DNA from: Collybiopsis luxurians FD-317 M1
Taxonomy: Eukaryota; Basidiomycota; Agaricomycetes; Agaricales; Omphalotaceae
Direction of reading: 5' to 3'
DNA length: 64,000 bases
NCBI GenBank assembly: GCA_000827265.1
Contig: KN834762.1
Location: 374,939-438,938 of the forward strand
The notes under the pieces: generated by a model
Database searches by the model: none
The model's input: the letters and a program-made list of their open reading frames with translations, nothing else
What the model was told of the DNA's origin: nothing
Made by a program: the position numbers and the translations under genes
Part shown: one piece after another, positions 1-11,928 of the stretch
How positions within the stretch are numbered: position 1 is the first letter of the stretch
Layout: each line of letters starts with the position of its first letter

Positions 1-2
1 AC

Positions 3-2900
3 ACCTTAGACCAGTCTCACGGACACAAACGGTCTCGCTCGCGTGGTCAGCACCCCTCCGCTTCTAGCAACCATTCTCAATTTCTTTCCCAGTCCCAGCC
101 TCCATCGTCATCCCCTTCTCAGTCTCTTTCTTCCTCTACGTCATCCATAACTGCAACACCTTCTGCTTCTGTCTACAATCCTGCATCTTCCACAACTTCC
201 ACACAAACTTCGAAGGAACCTAAACCCGGCGTAAATTGGCCTCCAGATTTTTATGCAGATTTCACATCCCGGATATGGCTAACATACCGGTCGCACTTTC
301 CACCTATACGCGACAGTAGCCTGCAAGAGCTGACTCCTCCTGCATGTGAACCCATTATGGGTCCAGGTTCCTTTACCGTCCCTCCCACCTCTCCTTCTAC
401 CCTTTCCACAAATTCCAACGCTTCTCGGCGAACTTCTTCGCGATACACAGACTCTTATAAATCCGATTCATCTCTCAGCACCAGCCTTAGCAACAACAGT
501 AGCAACAGAGGGCCGTCAAGTCCTACATCTACCATGACAAGCCGCAGTAAATGGAATTGGACTGTCGGTGGGCTCGGTGGCGAGAAAGGATGGACAAGTG
601 ATTCCGGCTGGGGATGCATGTTGCGGACTGGACAAAGTCTCCTGGCAAATTCTCTTTTATTCATGTACCTAGGAAGAGATTGGAGGAAACCGCCTTATCC
701 TGAGATGACGAAGGAGTATGCGACCTACGTGCAGATTGTGACTTGGTTTCTGGACACTCCTTCAGAACTGGCGCCTTTTAGCGTTCATCGGATGGCATTG
801 GCGGGGAAAGATTTGGGAAAGGATGTGGGGATGTGGTTTGGGCCTAGTACCGCAGCTGGAGCTATCAGGTATGTTCCAAATCGGCTTCATGAATGTTTGT
901 ACTGAATCTTTTCAGGTTCCTTGTTCATTCATTTCCTGACGCAGGATTGGGGGTTGCTGTTGCCACAGATGGATTATTGACACAGACAGATGTTTATGCG
1001 GCTTCTCATGGCGCGTCCTCGATTTCATATCCACGGCGAGGTAGATTTTGTATTCAAGCTCACGATTAGCTCATCGCTCATACCTTATACTCTATCGCAG
1101 GAAAAGGTCTCGCCCATACTTCTTGGGGTGATAGGCCGGTGTTGGTGCTTTTCGGAATCAGGTTAGGCTTAGACGGCGTAAACCCTATCTACTATGACAC
1201 GATCAAGGTAAAGATGACGGTTCCTTTCATATCAGAGTGTTCGTTTCTCATTTCGGTGCTTCTTATTATAGATGCTTTACACCTTCCCCCAGTCGGTCGG
1301 AATTGCGGGTGGAAGGCCTAGTTCATCCTACTATTTTGTCGGTTCCCAGACAGACAATCTGTTTTACCTGGATCCTCATCACGCAAGACCTGCGGTACCG
1401 CTTCGTCCACCCCCTGTTGCTGCAGTTATTCCTGCAGTTGTTCCGATGCGTGAAGGTTCCAGTTCCTCAGCCGACTACGTTTCGAGACCAAGCGGGTCAT
1501 CTTCTGGCCACGGTACCGGCGACGAAGGTGATAAGGAAAAGGAAAAGAGTAAGAAGGTTCCGAGGAAGGCCAGTAAGCATCAGACTCGATCGTCTAGCAC
1601 TGGCAGTGCTGGTAGCGGTGGAAGCCATCCTCCATCGCCTTCGCGGCCTAGCTCATCGTTCCATGTCCCTCTTGCGCCATCTCCCCTACAACAGCAGTTC
1701 TCGCATGCACCGGGTGGTCCCTCTAACAATAATAGCATCTCCAGCGATAACACTTCATCATCGCCTCAGTCGTTCAATTCCAGAACAGAATCTCCAGCTT
1801 CGGTAAACAGTGGAGACATGGACTATGGCGAACTCGGTGGACTGACCACGCAACGAGAGCATAATTTAACCCCCTTGGAGGAACATTATGCTACGGCCTA
1901 TAACGCCACGGAGCTGAAGACATTTCACTGTGATCGAGTGCGCAAGATGCCTTTGAGCGGGCTGGATCCTAGTATGCTCATCGGGTTTCTATGTCGGGAT
2001 GAGAAGGATTGGGTTGATTTTCGAAGGAGAGTCGGACAGGTGAATTTTGCATTTACCATTCTCTGAACATAGAAACCAAGTCTTTGTCTTTAGCTCCCGA
2101 AGACCATCTTTTCCATCCAAGATGAAGCACCTTCATGGGCTGCGGACTCAGCGGACAACATGGGTCTTGAGTCCATGTCGGACCCCGATGAGATTGACAC
2201 ATTGGAGCTGGAAGACGAAGATGAGTCGCGGCTCGAAGATGATCCTGGTGTGGATGTCTCACGGTCTCGATCGGCTTCATTGTCGTTGTCGAGCGCAAGC
2301 CAACACGGATCTGGTACCAGAAGCGAGGAAATAGACACGGAGGAGGATCCGGTAGATCCTATCACTCCAGGGCCGAGTAACACAAGGTTTGACTCTGTGG
2401 TGCATGTTCCGTTGGGGGGCTCCAGCAAGGACACGAGTTTTGATGATGAACATGATGATATTGAAGATGACTGGGTAGATCCCTCATTACCGTCTACTCC
2501 TTCACCCGCTGGTGAGCAAGGTCCACGACTATTGGTGGAAAACTCAGCGGCTACTGGCGCTATTGCACCTGCGATGAAGAAAACGAGGTCTACGAGTAGC
2601 ACCGCGTCTACGAAAAAGAAAAAGCCAAAGAAACAGGTTCCTGTCCCTGTGCCCAAAGTCACACTGTCTTCTCCACCTGCGCGAGAGTCTTTCCCATTCC
2701 CTGTCGCGACGGAGGAGGTGTCAGCCGAGGGCCCGATATCTAACTCGTATTCTTCGTCGTCGTCAATATCTGGTATGGGCGATGATTCAGTTGGTGGGGT
2801 AGGCGCTTCGATTAGGGAGAAACGAATGCACAATGCCCGTGCACGAGATGGAGGCCGGACACAGAGTGGTGGGGTTAAGGGCGTTTTTCCTGATGATTAA
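3..2900 (+). CDS. ATG4: Autophagy cysteine protease Atg4 (peptidase C54), 5' truncated by the window edge
   Basis: Atg4 cleaves the C-terminus of Atg8 and later delipidates Atg8-PE in cytosolic autophagy. The frame is open from base 3, so the start lies upstream. Inferred exons are 3-868, 916-1040, 1101-1207, 1272-2039 and 2094-2900; their summed length is a multiple of three and gives about 890 residues. Visible family landmarks are the N-terminal [14 protein letters not shown] block, the catalytic Cys in [11 protein letters not shown] (codon 615-617), and the Asp-Pro-His pair in LDPHHARP (codons 1371-1379). A block [19 protein letters not shown] also matches the family. The protein is much longer than yeast Atg4 because of Ser-rich low-complexity stretches at the N-terminus, in the middle (about 1440-1800) and in the acidic/Lys-rich tail after 2150. 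These are probably disordered. Confidence in the family is very high; the exact last intron is slightly less certain. Confidence 0.95.
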
Positions 2901-3447
2901 GGGTGAGTATGCGGGATATAGAACCAAGTAGACGGGAGCAAGTGTTTAAGCGGAAACCAGTGGAATATGGATTGATATGGATGGAATATTAGCGTGGTCA
3001 ATATGCAGTAAGCTGGTGGATTTTTTCTTTGCATGCGCACACGGTGCTTGGATGACCGATACTTATGGCTTTTCTTTTCAATGATGTCTTATAAGCGAAG
3101 CAATCTCCTCTTTTCCTCTCTGTACATACGCCCTCTATTTTCTTCTTTCTCCAATTTTCATTTTGTCTCTGCCACATATCTGTCCACCTGTTTACTGTGT
3201 TACGACTCATCATTGAACTCTATGTAATTAACATTTGTATGATCTTATACCTCTCTTTACTCGCTATAGTGGGCCCTGGTCCTAGTTTCGTACGTACAGG
3301 TTATTGGTCGCTACTGCGAGTTGAAATAGATACCCGTGTATGTATTTGAATCGGAATTTCTGTGACATTGTCACAGCGTTCGGTCTCCTCTTGTTCGACC
3401 GTCTGGCAGTCTTGCTATGCCTTTTTCTGCTTCTAACTTATGAAAAT
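2901..3447. other. Intergenic region between ATG4 and the DNA glycosylase gene
   Basis: About 550 bases without a supportable gene. It contains the ATG4 3' region and pyrimidine-rich stretches (3070-3150) ahead of the next gene. An open frame runs in phase into the next gene from 3340, but its hydrophobic leader does not resemble the family, so the ATG at 3448 was preferred. Confidence 0.6.
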
Positions 3448-4864
3448 ATGGACGAAGAACGGGAGGACCTAGAGCTTTTGGGAGAAGAAAAATCGAGGCT
3501 TCGCAACTTTCAGATCTCATTGTCACAGTTTAGTTTCAGCGACCCGCACGACAAGAAACCACCAGTCTCAGCCTCAAATTCCTCTCAACCTTCTCCTGCA
3601 AGGGAGGGCACAAATATTGTTGCATCAGGCGCGTCTCCTCCGCGAAATACCCCCAGCCGTAAAGGCAAACGACCGCGAACACAAGATGATGTCAGGGTAT
3701 CAGAAAGCCCTTCGCCCAGCAAGAGAGCAAAGGGAAAAAAACCCCATCGAGGATATGCTAGTCCGGAACGGTATGCTCACCTCAACCATTTGAACGACTG
3801 TCTGTTAGAATCATTGGACAGTAAGCTTGTATGGCATTTCTGCTCATGCCGACCCTCTGATTTGTGAAAAGTCATGTTCTGTGGCATCAAGTGAATTTGT
3901 CTATATGGTCGACTGTTCAAGCTACTTATATACTCGTGTCTAGTCCTGGACAGCGCTCCGCCGAGATAGGTTTTACTGTTTTCTACTGGTATCAATGACT
4001 CTGGTCTCATAAACCATGTTAGGACATCACTTTGCCCATGCTTCCAATCATTTCTGGAAGTGTCTTCATCTTTCCGGTACTCAAAAAGCCATCTTTGGCC
4101 TTATCATCAGTTTCTGAATCATTGAGCATTCTAGGCCTGACTCCTGAACGAATACCTCCCACCGAAGATTACACTCTACCTGAGCGTTATCGACTTGGTC
4201 TAGTATGCTCTCCTTATGATCAGCGTTGCGTTTCATCTGAGCTATTCCGTTCAGACAAACATAGTAGACAGACCAACAGCAGAGGTATTCATCTTTGTTG
4301 TCTGAAATGCTGTGCCGTTGAAAGTAAACTATCTCAGGCTACGGAGTTGAAAGACTCAGAGTTCAAGGAAGGCATAGTTCCTTTCCTTTCCAAGGTGGCA
4401 AGATACCGACCTCGGATAGCCTGCTTTATTGGAGTTCGCACTGGCAGGATTGTCCTGGACCATGTAATGCGTGGATTACCCAAAACACAGAGGCAAGGGT
4501 TTTTGTTGGGATTACAACCTTATAAGATTGTTTACTCGAATTCCGAATGTGGGTCCTCCGAAGGTGTGTTCTTGAGCATCGAGGTGGCCTTTTCTCTCAA
4601 CGTTCTATCATGGCCGCAGCGTCGAAGAGTCCTGAATCCTCGTGTATTTCGGAAACTCTTTTCTACGCTGTTCCAAGCACTTCGGGCAAAGTTCAAGGTT
4701 ATCAAGTATGTGATCGTTCATTTTGTCGGAGCGTAATTTGATACAAACGGGACTTTTTTCAGATTCCCGATAAAGTGAAATTGTTCAGTCAGTTGAAAAC
4801 AGATTTGATGAAACTCAAGGATGGAATGCTATCGACAGCCAATTTCACAGTGATAACTTGCTGA
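3448..4864 (+). CDS. G/T(U)-mismatch-specific DNA glycosylase, TDG/Mug (Thp1) family
   Basis: This nuclear base-excision repair enzyme removes uracil or thymine mispaired with guanine. Nine inferred exons (3448-3820, 3872-3890, 3944-3969, 4023-4076, 4135-4202, 4255-4284, 4338-4563, 4620-4705, 4763-4864) join in frame to 327 residues. The spliced product reads IMFCGINPGQRSAEIG, which contains the GINPG motif with the family's catalytic Asn. It is followed by GHHFAHASNHFWKCLHLSG, LTNIVDRPTAE, and the C-terminal minor-groove-reading segment ETLFYAVPSTSGK. The first ~110 residues are charged and Ser/Pro/Lys-rich with a basic patch, as expected for a nuclear, DNA-scanning N-terminus. The gene is very intron-dense: exon 2 is only 19 nt and exon 3 26 nt, which is why no single reading frame reveals it. 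Intron calls rest on phase continuity and motif continuity. Confidence 0.92.
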
Positions 4865-5425
4865 TAGCCAGCCATACTTTTTTTCACCTCCTCACCCTTC
4901 AGTCATACCGACCTAGTCGAATGTCAACACTTCCAGTTGCTTGTAGCATTCGCATTAGCCCTCCAACATCTAATCAATCTATGCTCCACAAATACGGTAT
5001 ATATAGCCTATATAGTACAATGTACTATTCAGTCTATTGGCCATGTATACATACATCCCATGGCTTGCTCAATGACCGAAGTGGCGTATCCGCCGGGCGC
5101 GGTTAGGGAATCGTGAGAAAGTTACGTAGTGGCTCGGAATGCCTTTTAATGTGTGACTAAATTTCTGATTCGTTTGGATTTTCCGTCGGTATGTTGATCT
5201 GTCACCTTCACGATATTTAATGGACCTCACTTCAAGGCAGCAAGGTGTGAAGATATCGACGACCTTTTGCGAATACCAGCTCCTATCGATTGTCAGTCAA
5301 GTGGGCCCAGCCGGTGAGTTTTCAGCGATCGCAGGATCCGAGAGACTCTCAATCTGTGCAGAAATAAATGTTCCATCGAAAGGATAGACGATCTCGACAC
5401 ATCTAAATCCCTAAATCCACATATC
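4865..5425. other. Intergenic region upstream of the DUF2421 transporter
   Basis: About 560 bases without a supportable gene. Nothing beyond AT-rich sequence (around 4980-5050) and presumed promoter sequence was recognised. Confidence 0.6.
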
Positions 5426-8400
5426 ATGTCCGAAAAGCGATCTTCCGCAAAACGTCCTCCAGTTTTGAGAATCAATACTCAGTCTCATTCATCGAAGGAA
5501 GACCGCGATACAAGCAATCAGACGTCTTCAACTTCGGCCTCTCAAAAACCTCAACAGCGCTTGCGGCCCGAATGGCTGGCGCTGTCGAAATGGCGTTGGC
5601 CTGCATATCTTTCATGGATCCCTGATAACTGGACGTGGGAGAAGGTCCGACTTTCCCTTCGATGTGCGGTCGCTGGATGGTTGTCCTCATTACTCTTCAT
5701 TATCCCGACCGTTCAAGTCTGGATTGGCCAAGTATGTTTTTCACGTTGTCTGAAGCCCAAATTATGTTCACGCGATTTCAGGCCAGCTTTCTGCTGCTTA
5801 TATCCGCATTCCTTTCCCCACCTGCTGATCCTTTCCCGGCCGTTTTTGAGCGAGAATTGCTCATTCTGATTCTCGTTAGTGCAACATGGGGTTGGTCTTG
5901 TTTAGGCATGCTGCTGGCTAACCTTGCACGCAATAATTCCGACTCTTCTATATCTCTTCTTGACGCCCTTACCTCCAATGGGAAATATGTCGAGACCGGT
6001 CCTAGCTTAATTCTTGCAATCTTCATTTTCATCGGCGCCGCCGTCCTTCTATATATAAGGGCTCATCAAGGTCCTGGACCCTACTTGTTCGCAGTGGTAT
6101 TCTCAAGTATCTGTCTGATAACCAATCTGACAACGGCTGCCCTAATCCCTTATCCATATTATACTCTTGGGCGAACGATTCTGATCCCTTTGGTTTTTCA
6201 CTCCGTTATAGCCGTTCTCACCTCCATATTCATTTTTCCGTCGTCCCTCTCAACCAATTTCACTCGCAAAATGGCCGCAGTAATCTCTCCCCTTGAAAAG
6301 GCCATTTCGATCCATGTGACTCTACTCAACACTGTACCGGGCGGCGATTGCGTCGAGGAATTCAAAGAGCACATCAACGCTCTAACGGGGCTTGTATCTC
6401 AATGTGAAGCTGCTTTAAGTCCCCTGGCCCAGGTAGCCAGATTGCTACCCACAGAAGTTTTATACTCGCGTTTTAGTCCTCGGGACTGGCGTCCTCTTCA
6501 GGACCTAGCTAGGCGGATCGCTGCTCGGGCAAATGGCATGACTATTTACTTCGATATCATTGATCCTACAAGAGAGCGCTTTCCCGTTACCCCTGCCACA
6601 ACTCGACCTACCTCGCCCGCAAGTTCGCGACCCGGCACACCAGTGGGAAAGCATGCTGAGCCCTTGCACCATCTTCATCTCAGCCGTCTGCTCCATCTCC
6701 ATAGTTGGCATCATCACCACCACAGGTCTGTGTCTGCATCAGTGCCTGTCGGTGTTTTCGAATCGCTCCGCTACCTTGACATCGAAGCCCACGTTTTCCA
6801 TGACCCAAGCACCGAAGCGCATACAACGCGGATGCACGCCCTCCTCAAGCAATCTTGTACTCCGCTGCTTGAAGCTTGCAGTTCAGCGACGACATGTCTT
6901 CATTCCTGGTTCGTAGGTGCCAGTGCTGAAGGGGAAATCTGGAAAGTCGGATGGGCCAGTCTGACTTCTTTCATTAATTCCGATGCTAAAAAACAGCGAC
7001 GGGCAAAGGACAAGCAAATATATTGGGATGAGATAAGGAGCATCCGTTCAAAGCTTTGTGAAGAATTAGAAAAATTCCAGAAAACAGCACGCATGAACGT
7101 AGTTGAACCTTACAGTGGTGCGCTTGGGTTGGACACAGCGGAGGAACCAACCGAGCCTACCACAGACGTAATGCCTTCTCATCGTTACTTGTTCCATTGT
7201 TATGTATATCAGTATCATCTGATGCGCTTCGCCGACATGCTCTCCGAACTCCTAGACCATGTCCTACGACTAGAGACTCGTCCTGAGCGTCGCCATAGGA
7301 GAATCTGGATGCCATTTCAAAGTGTTAGGGTCTTTTTAAAATGGATCACCAGTGTGTGGGCCTACCACGATGGAGTTGGTCGCAGTATGGGCATTGGAGA
7401 AGGCGAGGAAGAAGATCCTGATCGAGTGCAGCATGTTGATGGAGACAGACGGAGTAACGATTCAGATGACACGATACTCGATGAGGGAGACGACCGCGAC
7501 AATATGTACGGCATGCCATTGCCATACCCCAAAAAGAGGGATCCGGATGCCCTGCCGCCAAGTAATATGTGGGAGAATATCGGCGGCTGGATGTACAAGC
7601 GCGTAGCGGGGGTGATGAGCGGTAACGCTCTTTTCGCTGTCAAAGCTGCGGCACTGACGAGTTGAGCCTCTTTCATCATCTAATCCATGCATCGGCCTCC
7701 TGAGTCTTTTGCCTCTTCTCTTTCCAGCCCTCTTGAGCCTTCCATTCTTTCTGAGAGGGTCTGCGCAATTCGCCTACGGTGAGTATTGCTTGTGGTGTTG
7801 GCTAGCTCATACTGATATTCTTTATAGAAAACAGGTTTTTGTGGGGCATCGTCATGGCACAGTTGACATCTGCACGATTCAGAGGCGATACAACTTTCGG
7901 CTTCTTGACTAGGATATTTAGTACATTTCTAGGCGGTTTAGTGGGCTTGGTTATGTGGTATATCTGTGCACCTACTACGGGACATCAAGCAACGCCGTAC
8001 GCACTTTCGGCTATCTTTGCAGTCTGCTTTCCCTTTTTCTTCTTCGGTTAGTATTATCACGAAAATCCTGATATTGTCGTTAAATTCGATTCCTAATTCA
8101 GTCAGGCTGTACATTCCCGGGCCGCCTATGCGAATCCTGATATTTTTTGTGACAACTGTTCTGGTATGTATTCTCCTCCACGCTTGTTTCCGTAAATTGT
8201 CACACTTTTCATTCAAGGTTGTGGGATATTCATATCAAGATCAATACCAAATAATACCGTCAAGTCCAGGTGTCGGGTGGAGTGTTGCTTGGGTATGTGC
8301 GGCTCCAGTCATAGCTGATCCAACGCTGATTGCATCTTTTCCAGCGTCGATTTCTATTAGTCTCTTGCGGCGTTTTTGCAGCGTTGTCGGTGTCTCTCTA

Positions 8401-9580
8401 TTCATGGTCTAAATTGCAATTTTTGATGACACCATCTTTAGTATCTTCTCATTCCTTCCTCCCACCTTCACAATCCGGAAATATCAGCGTAGCACTTTGG
8501 CGACTACTTGTGCGGAGGTTGGAGTCATCTATTGTGCCATATTGAGTCTCTTTCATGGAAGTGCCTCCGATGCAAGCTCAACTCTCTACGTGAGAGAATC
8601 CGGAAAGCAACCTATCGGGCACAGTGAGCATGGTCAAGCAATTGTCGCGAGGCTGATTGCTATTCGCGGTAAGCTAGACAGATTGAAAGCAAGCAGGGCG
8701 AATGTCAAGTACGAAGTAAGTTCATCTTTTTCTTCATTCAATTGGCGCTGACGTTTCGTCTTCAGATTTCGTTTCGGGGACGCTGGCCAGAAGAGCGCTA
8801 TCATACCCTGTTCGAATTACAAAAGTGAGTATTTGAACTCGTGCACATAATCATTTATTTACGTGTCGTAGGCAAATTTCCTATTCCCTCTCGCATTTCT
8901 TATCCATCATTGAGCATCTTGAGCCAGCCTGGATAAATGCCTTGCTCAATCGGACAAGGTTTAACGATCCGACTTTTCAGGGTGACGTACTCGCAGTCAG
9001 TAAGTCTTCGTCTGTATCGCATTTTCTTTGACTTTCTTACGATATGTTCTTTAAAATCCTAGTCAGTGAGTTGTTGTCAGTATCGTGTATTCTATCGCTT
9101 TCTTATAATTTTCCCTTAAAAATTCTAGCCATGATATCTACCGCTCTGCGTACGGGTCTTCCGCTGCCACAAGTCACCCCGTGTCCCCTCGTTGACCGAT
9201 TCATGCTTAAATTCCACGGACTCAATGTTATTCAGAAGGAAGCCGAGGAAGACTACGGTCTTCCCAGGACGCTGACAAGGGAGACATTGGAGAACGAGCA
9301 GTACCTGTAGGTCCTCACTTGTATGTTATGCTAAACTTACCGTTCCTTTGCATCTAGGATGTTCTGCGTCGGAGTTTCAACGGCGTTTGGAATCGTGAGT
9401 CGACTAGACAGGCTGATGGTAGCTGCAAAAGAGATTGTCGGAGAGCAGTATCATATACAGTGCCTAGGGCTTGGGCATGGTTTTGGAAATGGAGCGGCGT
9501 CGGTCAGAGCAAGTGGTGTTCCGTTGGGAAGCAGGACCAGTACAAGGATGAGCAATACGCGAGGACCATTTTCAGCATAA
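5426..9580 (+). CDS. Large multi-pass membrane protein of the fungal ArAE_2_N / DUF2421 (putative ER transporter) family
   Basis: The family is annotated as putative endoplasmic-reticulum or aromatic-acid-exporter-like transporters, some linked to brefeldin A sensitivity; the substrate is unknown. Inferred exons are 5426-5731, 5782-7660, 7728-7778, 7828-8046, 8102-8163, 8218-8292, 8345-8385, 8442-8715, 8766-8824, 8872-8999, (9063-9065), 9129-9306 and 9358-9580. They give about 1165 residues. The N-terminal half has several hydrophobic helices and a His-rich loop (about 6660-6730). The second half carries family-typical blocks: FAYENRFLWGIVMAQLTSARF, LGGLVGLVMWYI, YIPGPPMRILIFFVT and VGYSYQD, followed by AFIFSFLPPTFTIRKYQRS. 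An acidic loop lies near 7400-7500. Start 5426 was chosen because it is the first ATG before a disordered leader and an aromatic block preceding the first helix. Intron 10 is tandemly duplicated (see the repeat at 8997-9128). Confidence 0.9.
8997..9128 (+). repeat. Tandemly duplicated intron with a 3-nt putative micro-exon
   Basis: Two adjacent 66-bp units (8997-9062 and 9063-9128) align without gaps at about 47 of 66 positions. Each starts with TCA, continues with a GT donor and ends in a CTAG acceptor. This yields two back-to-back 63-nt introns (9000-9062 and 9066-9128) separated only by the trinucleotide TCA. If both are spliced, one Ile codon is added between Val and Thr. If the outer donor and acceptor pair, that codon is skipped. 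Both outcomes keep the frame. Confidence 0.75.
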
Positions 9581-9881
9581 TTACTTTTATCTAACGTTCA
9601 AGTGTGCACTACGAGCAGATTACTAGTCATAACCACAATTTCCTTGTCCAATTTTGGAAAGCCTTTTGCCATTTACGGGGTCGTAAGTGTTGCTTTGACC
9701 TTCTGTGTTCCAGACTCAACCTGTAAACCACTATGAATGAGCTCCACTCGCAAGCTACCAGGCTTTCTTCACGAATGACCTATTCTTCATGAACGACAAG
9801 ACAGGCTAGCCAGGCAATCCTTGAGGCGAAGACCCTATAAACGACGCTGGTCGGTATATTCTTTGTTTATTCATCTCTGCC
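9581..9881. other. Short intergenic region
   Basis: About 300 bases between the transporter stop codon and the next ATG. No feature recognised. Confidence 0.6.
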
Positions 9882-11928
9882 ATGGAGACCAAATTGAAAG
9901 ACGAGCCCTTCACTAGCAGCCTCTCTTCCGATATAACTCTTATATCCAGCTTTCTTCACGGTCACCAGGAAGCTGGATTCCATGCCGAACCCCGCGACAG
10001 AAAGAACATTGGTCTGAGCCTGGCGACTAAACTGTCAACACTACTGACTCCGGACTCCAGTGATCCTCGCGCTTTGAACTTCAACGCTGTGATAGGAAGT
10101 ATAGAGGCTTCCTCTGTTCAATGCGTCGTTTTCAGCAACAACTACCGCCCAACTTCAATGGAAAACGGCGCTGCAAATCCTCGAAATTCCCAGATCATTT
10201 CTTTGGAGGCCAATAGCGAACAGGGACGAAATCTGTTGTATGATTGGAAAAATAGTACATGGTGAGCATCGCTATCATCTCAACTTTGTCACTCATTCTC
10301 AGTTGCCCTTCGACAGCGACTATGATTTTGATACGCACATCCAGGACGTTTCCCATATCTTTCGTTACCTTCAAAGTACCCCGAAGCCCAACTGGGATGA
10401 CTACTTCCGATTTCAATCCTTCGTTCATCTTCGAGCATTCCAATCGCTCTCACATCGAGTGTTGGAGTTTTCGGAACACTGGACTGTAGTACCCTTCAAA
10501 CTAATGAAGGATCATGTCGATGATTTGGTCAACGGTTCGGAGTGGGCCAAGGAATCCATTTTACCTCCCCCGGGTTCAGACTTGACAAAGGAATTTTTCC
10601 TGGCCCTTGATCGAACTCAGTACTCCCTTCTTTCTGAACACGGCCTTGAAGGTGAACTGCTCACCCCAATGGATCGCTGTGACGACAGTCAAACGGCCAG
10701 GATTCGCCTTTACAGATATTCGGTCGATCCTCTCAATCTCTCTGTGTGGATAGATATGTTCAATGCCTTGTGGAGAATTCTCGAAACAGAATTGCTCGTT
10801 ACTGAGCGAGTAGGTAGACCCCTGTCTCCTGGATCTGCATCCCCCGAGGCTTCCTCTGGTAGTACCACCTCAAAGTCTGCGAGGGCATTCCTACCGGACC
10901 CTGACAAAATACCACTCATATGTCGTTCCATCGGGATTCTCTATGTCTTGAAGCCCGTGCTGATGCACGTGCTGTCAGTCCATGGCAACCAGAATCTCCT
11001 TCGTCGTCTGCAGATTGCTGGTATGTCTTCAGTTTCTCCTACTGCTTTTTTTCACTTAGATCATGCAAAGAGGACCGGGCGAATCATGGCTGGAAGAAGA
11101 ATAGCTCGGGAGAGTCCATCAAAGGAGTTTACGATTTTCTCCGTGATCCGGAATGTAATGTTCCTTCTTACTTTAATACTTCGTCTGGTTTACTTTCTGT
11201 TATTCAGTTATTGCAGAATCCGGCGAGAGCAGTGCGGCCCGGGTTATTAGGCTTTTGGAGCGCGTTGTCGTCTGGCACGGCTCTGTCGTATCAGTCTGGG
11301 CCAAACTTTACAAGTCTTTCTCCAAAAAACGAATCGAGTTTCACCAGTTTCGTTACGATGCGACCCGTGCCATCGAAGTTGATCCTCCCTACATACGAAA
11401 GGTACTGGATCAAATCGATCCTCTCCGACATTGGACACATTCAGATATCCAGACCATCCAGAAGAATGCTGTGTTAGCCTCGATTCATGCCGAGGCAGCG
11501 CTCATGGGTTGGGCTTTTGTCTCTTTCCCTGCTATCTCCTCGAGCACGGTAAGGCTTTTTTCATTAGCGAGTATGGTCATCTAAGTAGCATATTCCAGGC
11601 TAACATCCTTCCTGTTGGAACAATGCACAAATGCTGTCGCTCATGCTCTTTATTCCAAGAAGCACTTAACGAAGAAACGAGTAACACCCCTACTTTCGCA
11701 CTCCCTGGAACTCATTCAATTTTGTGCTCTTGGACGCCGCCCCCTGGTGTTCCAGATCGCGTTCTGCTTCGGCTCCGCAGAAAGCTACTTCAGATTGTCG
11801 AAGCCACTATTAGCTCCCATTCTAAACGATATTCCCATTCCCTTCCCGTCGTATTGCCTGCGGGTGTCGAATATTTCAAATCACTCCAAACATTCGGTGA
11901 CGTCCGGAAGTTGGGGAGCTGTACGTAA
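9882..11928 (+). CDS. OTT_1508-like deaminase-superfamily protein (putative nucleotide/nucleic-acid deaminase)
   Basis: Inferred exons are 9882-10261, 10317-11020, 11071-11154, 11208-11548 and 11599-11928, which join in frame to 612 residues. The first ~470 residues are acidic, helical-looking and unrecognised. The C-terminal third contains SIHAEAALMGWAF (His and Glu codons at 11486-11494) and, after an intron, LPVGTMHKCCRSCSLF (Cys codons 11632-11637 and 11644-11646). An HAE motif followed by a Pro and a CxxC is the zinc-binding and catalytic signature of the cytidine-deaminase fold. The particular HAE ... CCxxC form matches the OTT_1508-like clade that is widespread in mushroom genomes and related to bacterial effector deaminases. 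The substrate is unknown. The family call is from motifs only; the exon joins are moderately sure because phase choices were needed at 10316 and 11070. No signal peptide is evident. Confidence 0.75.
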
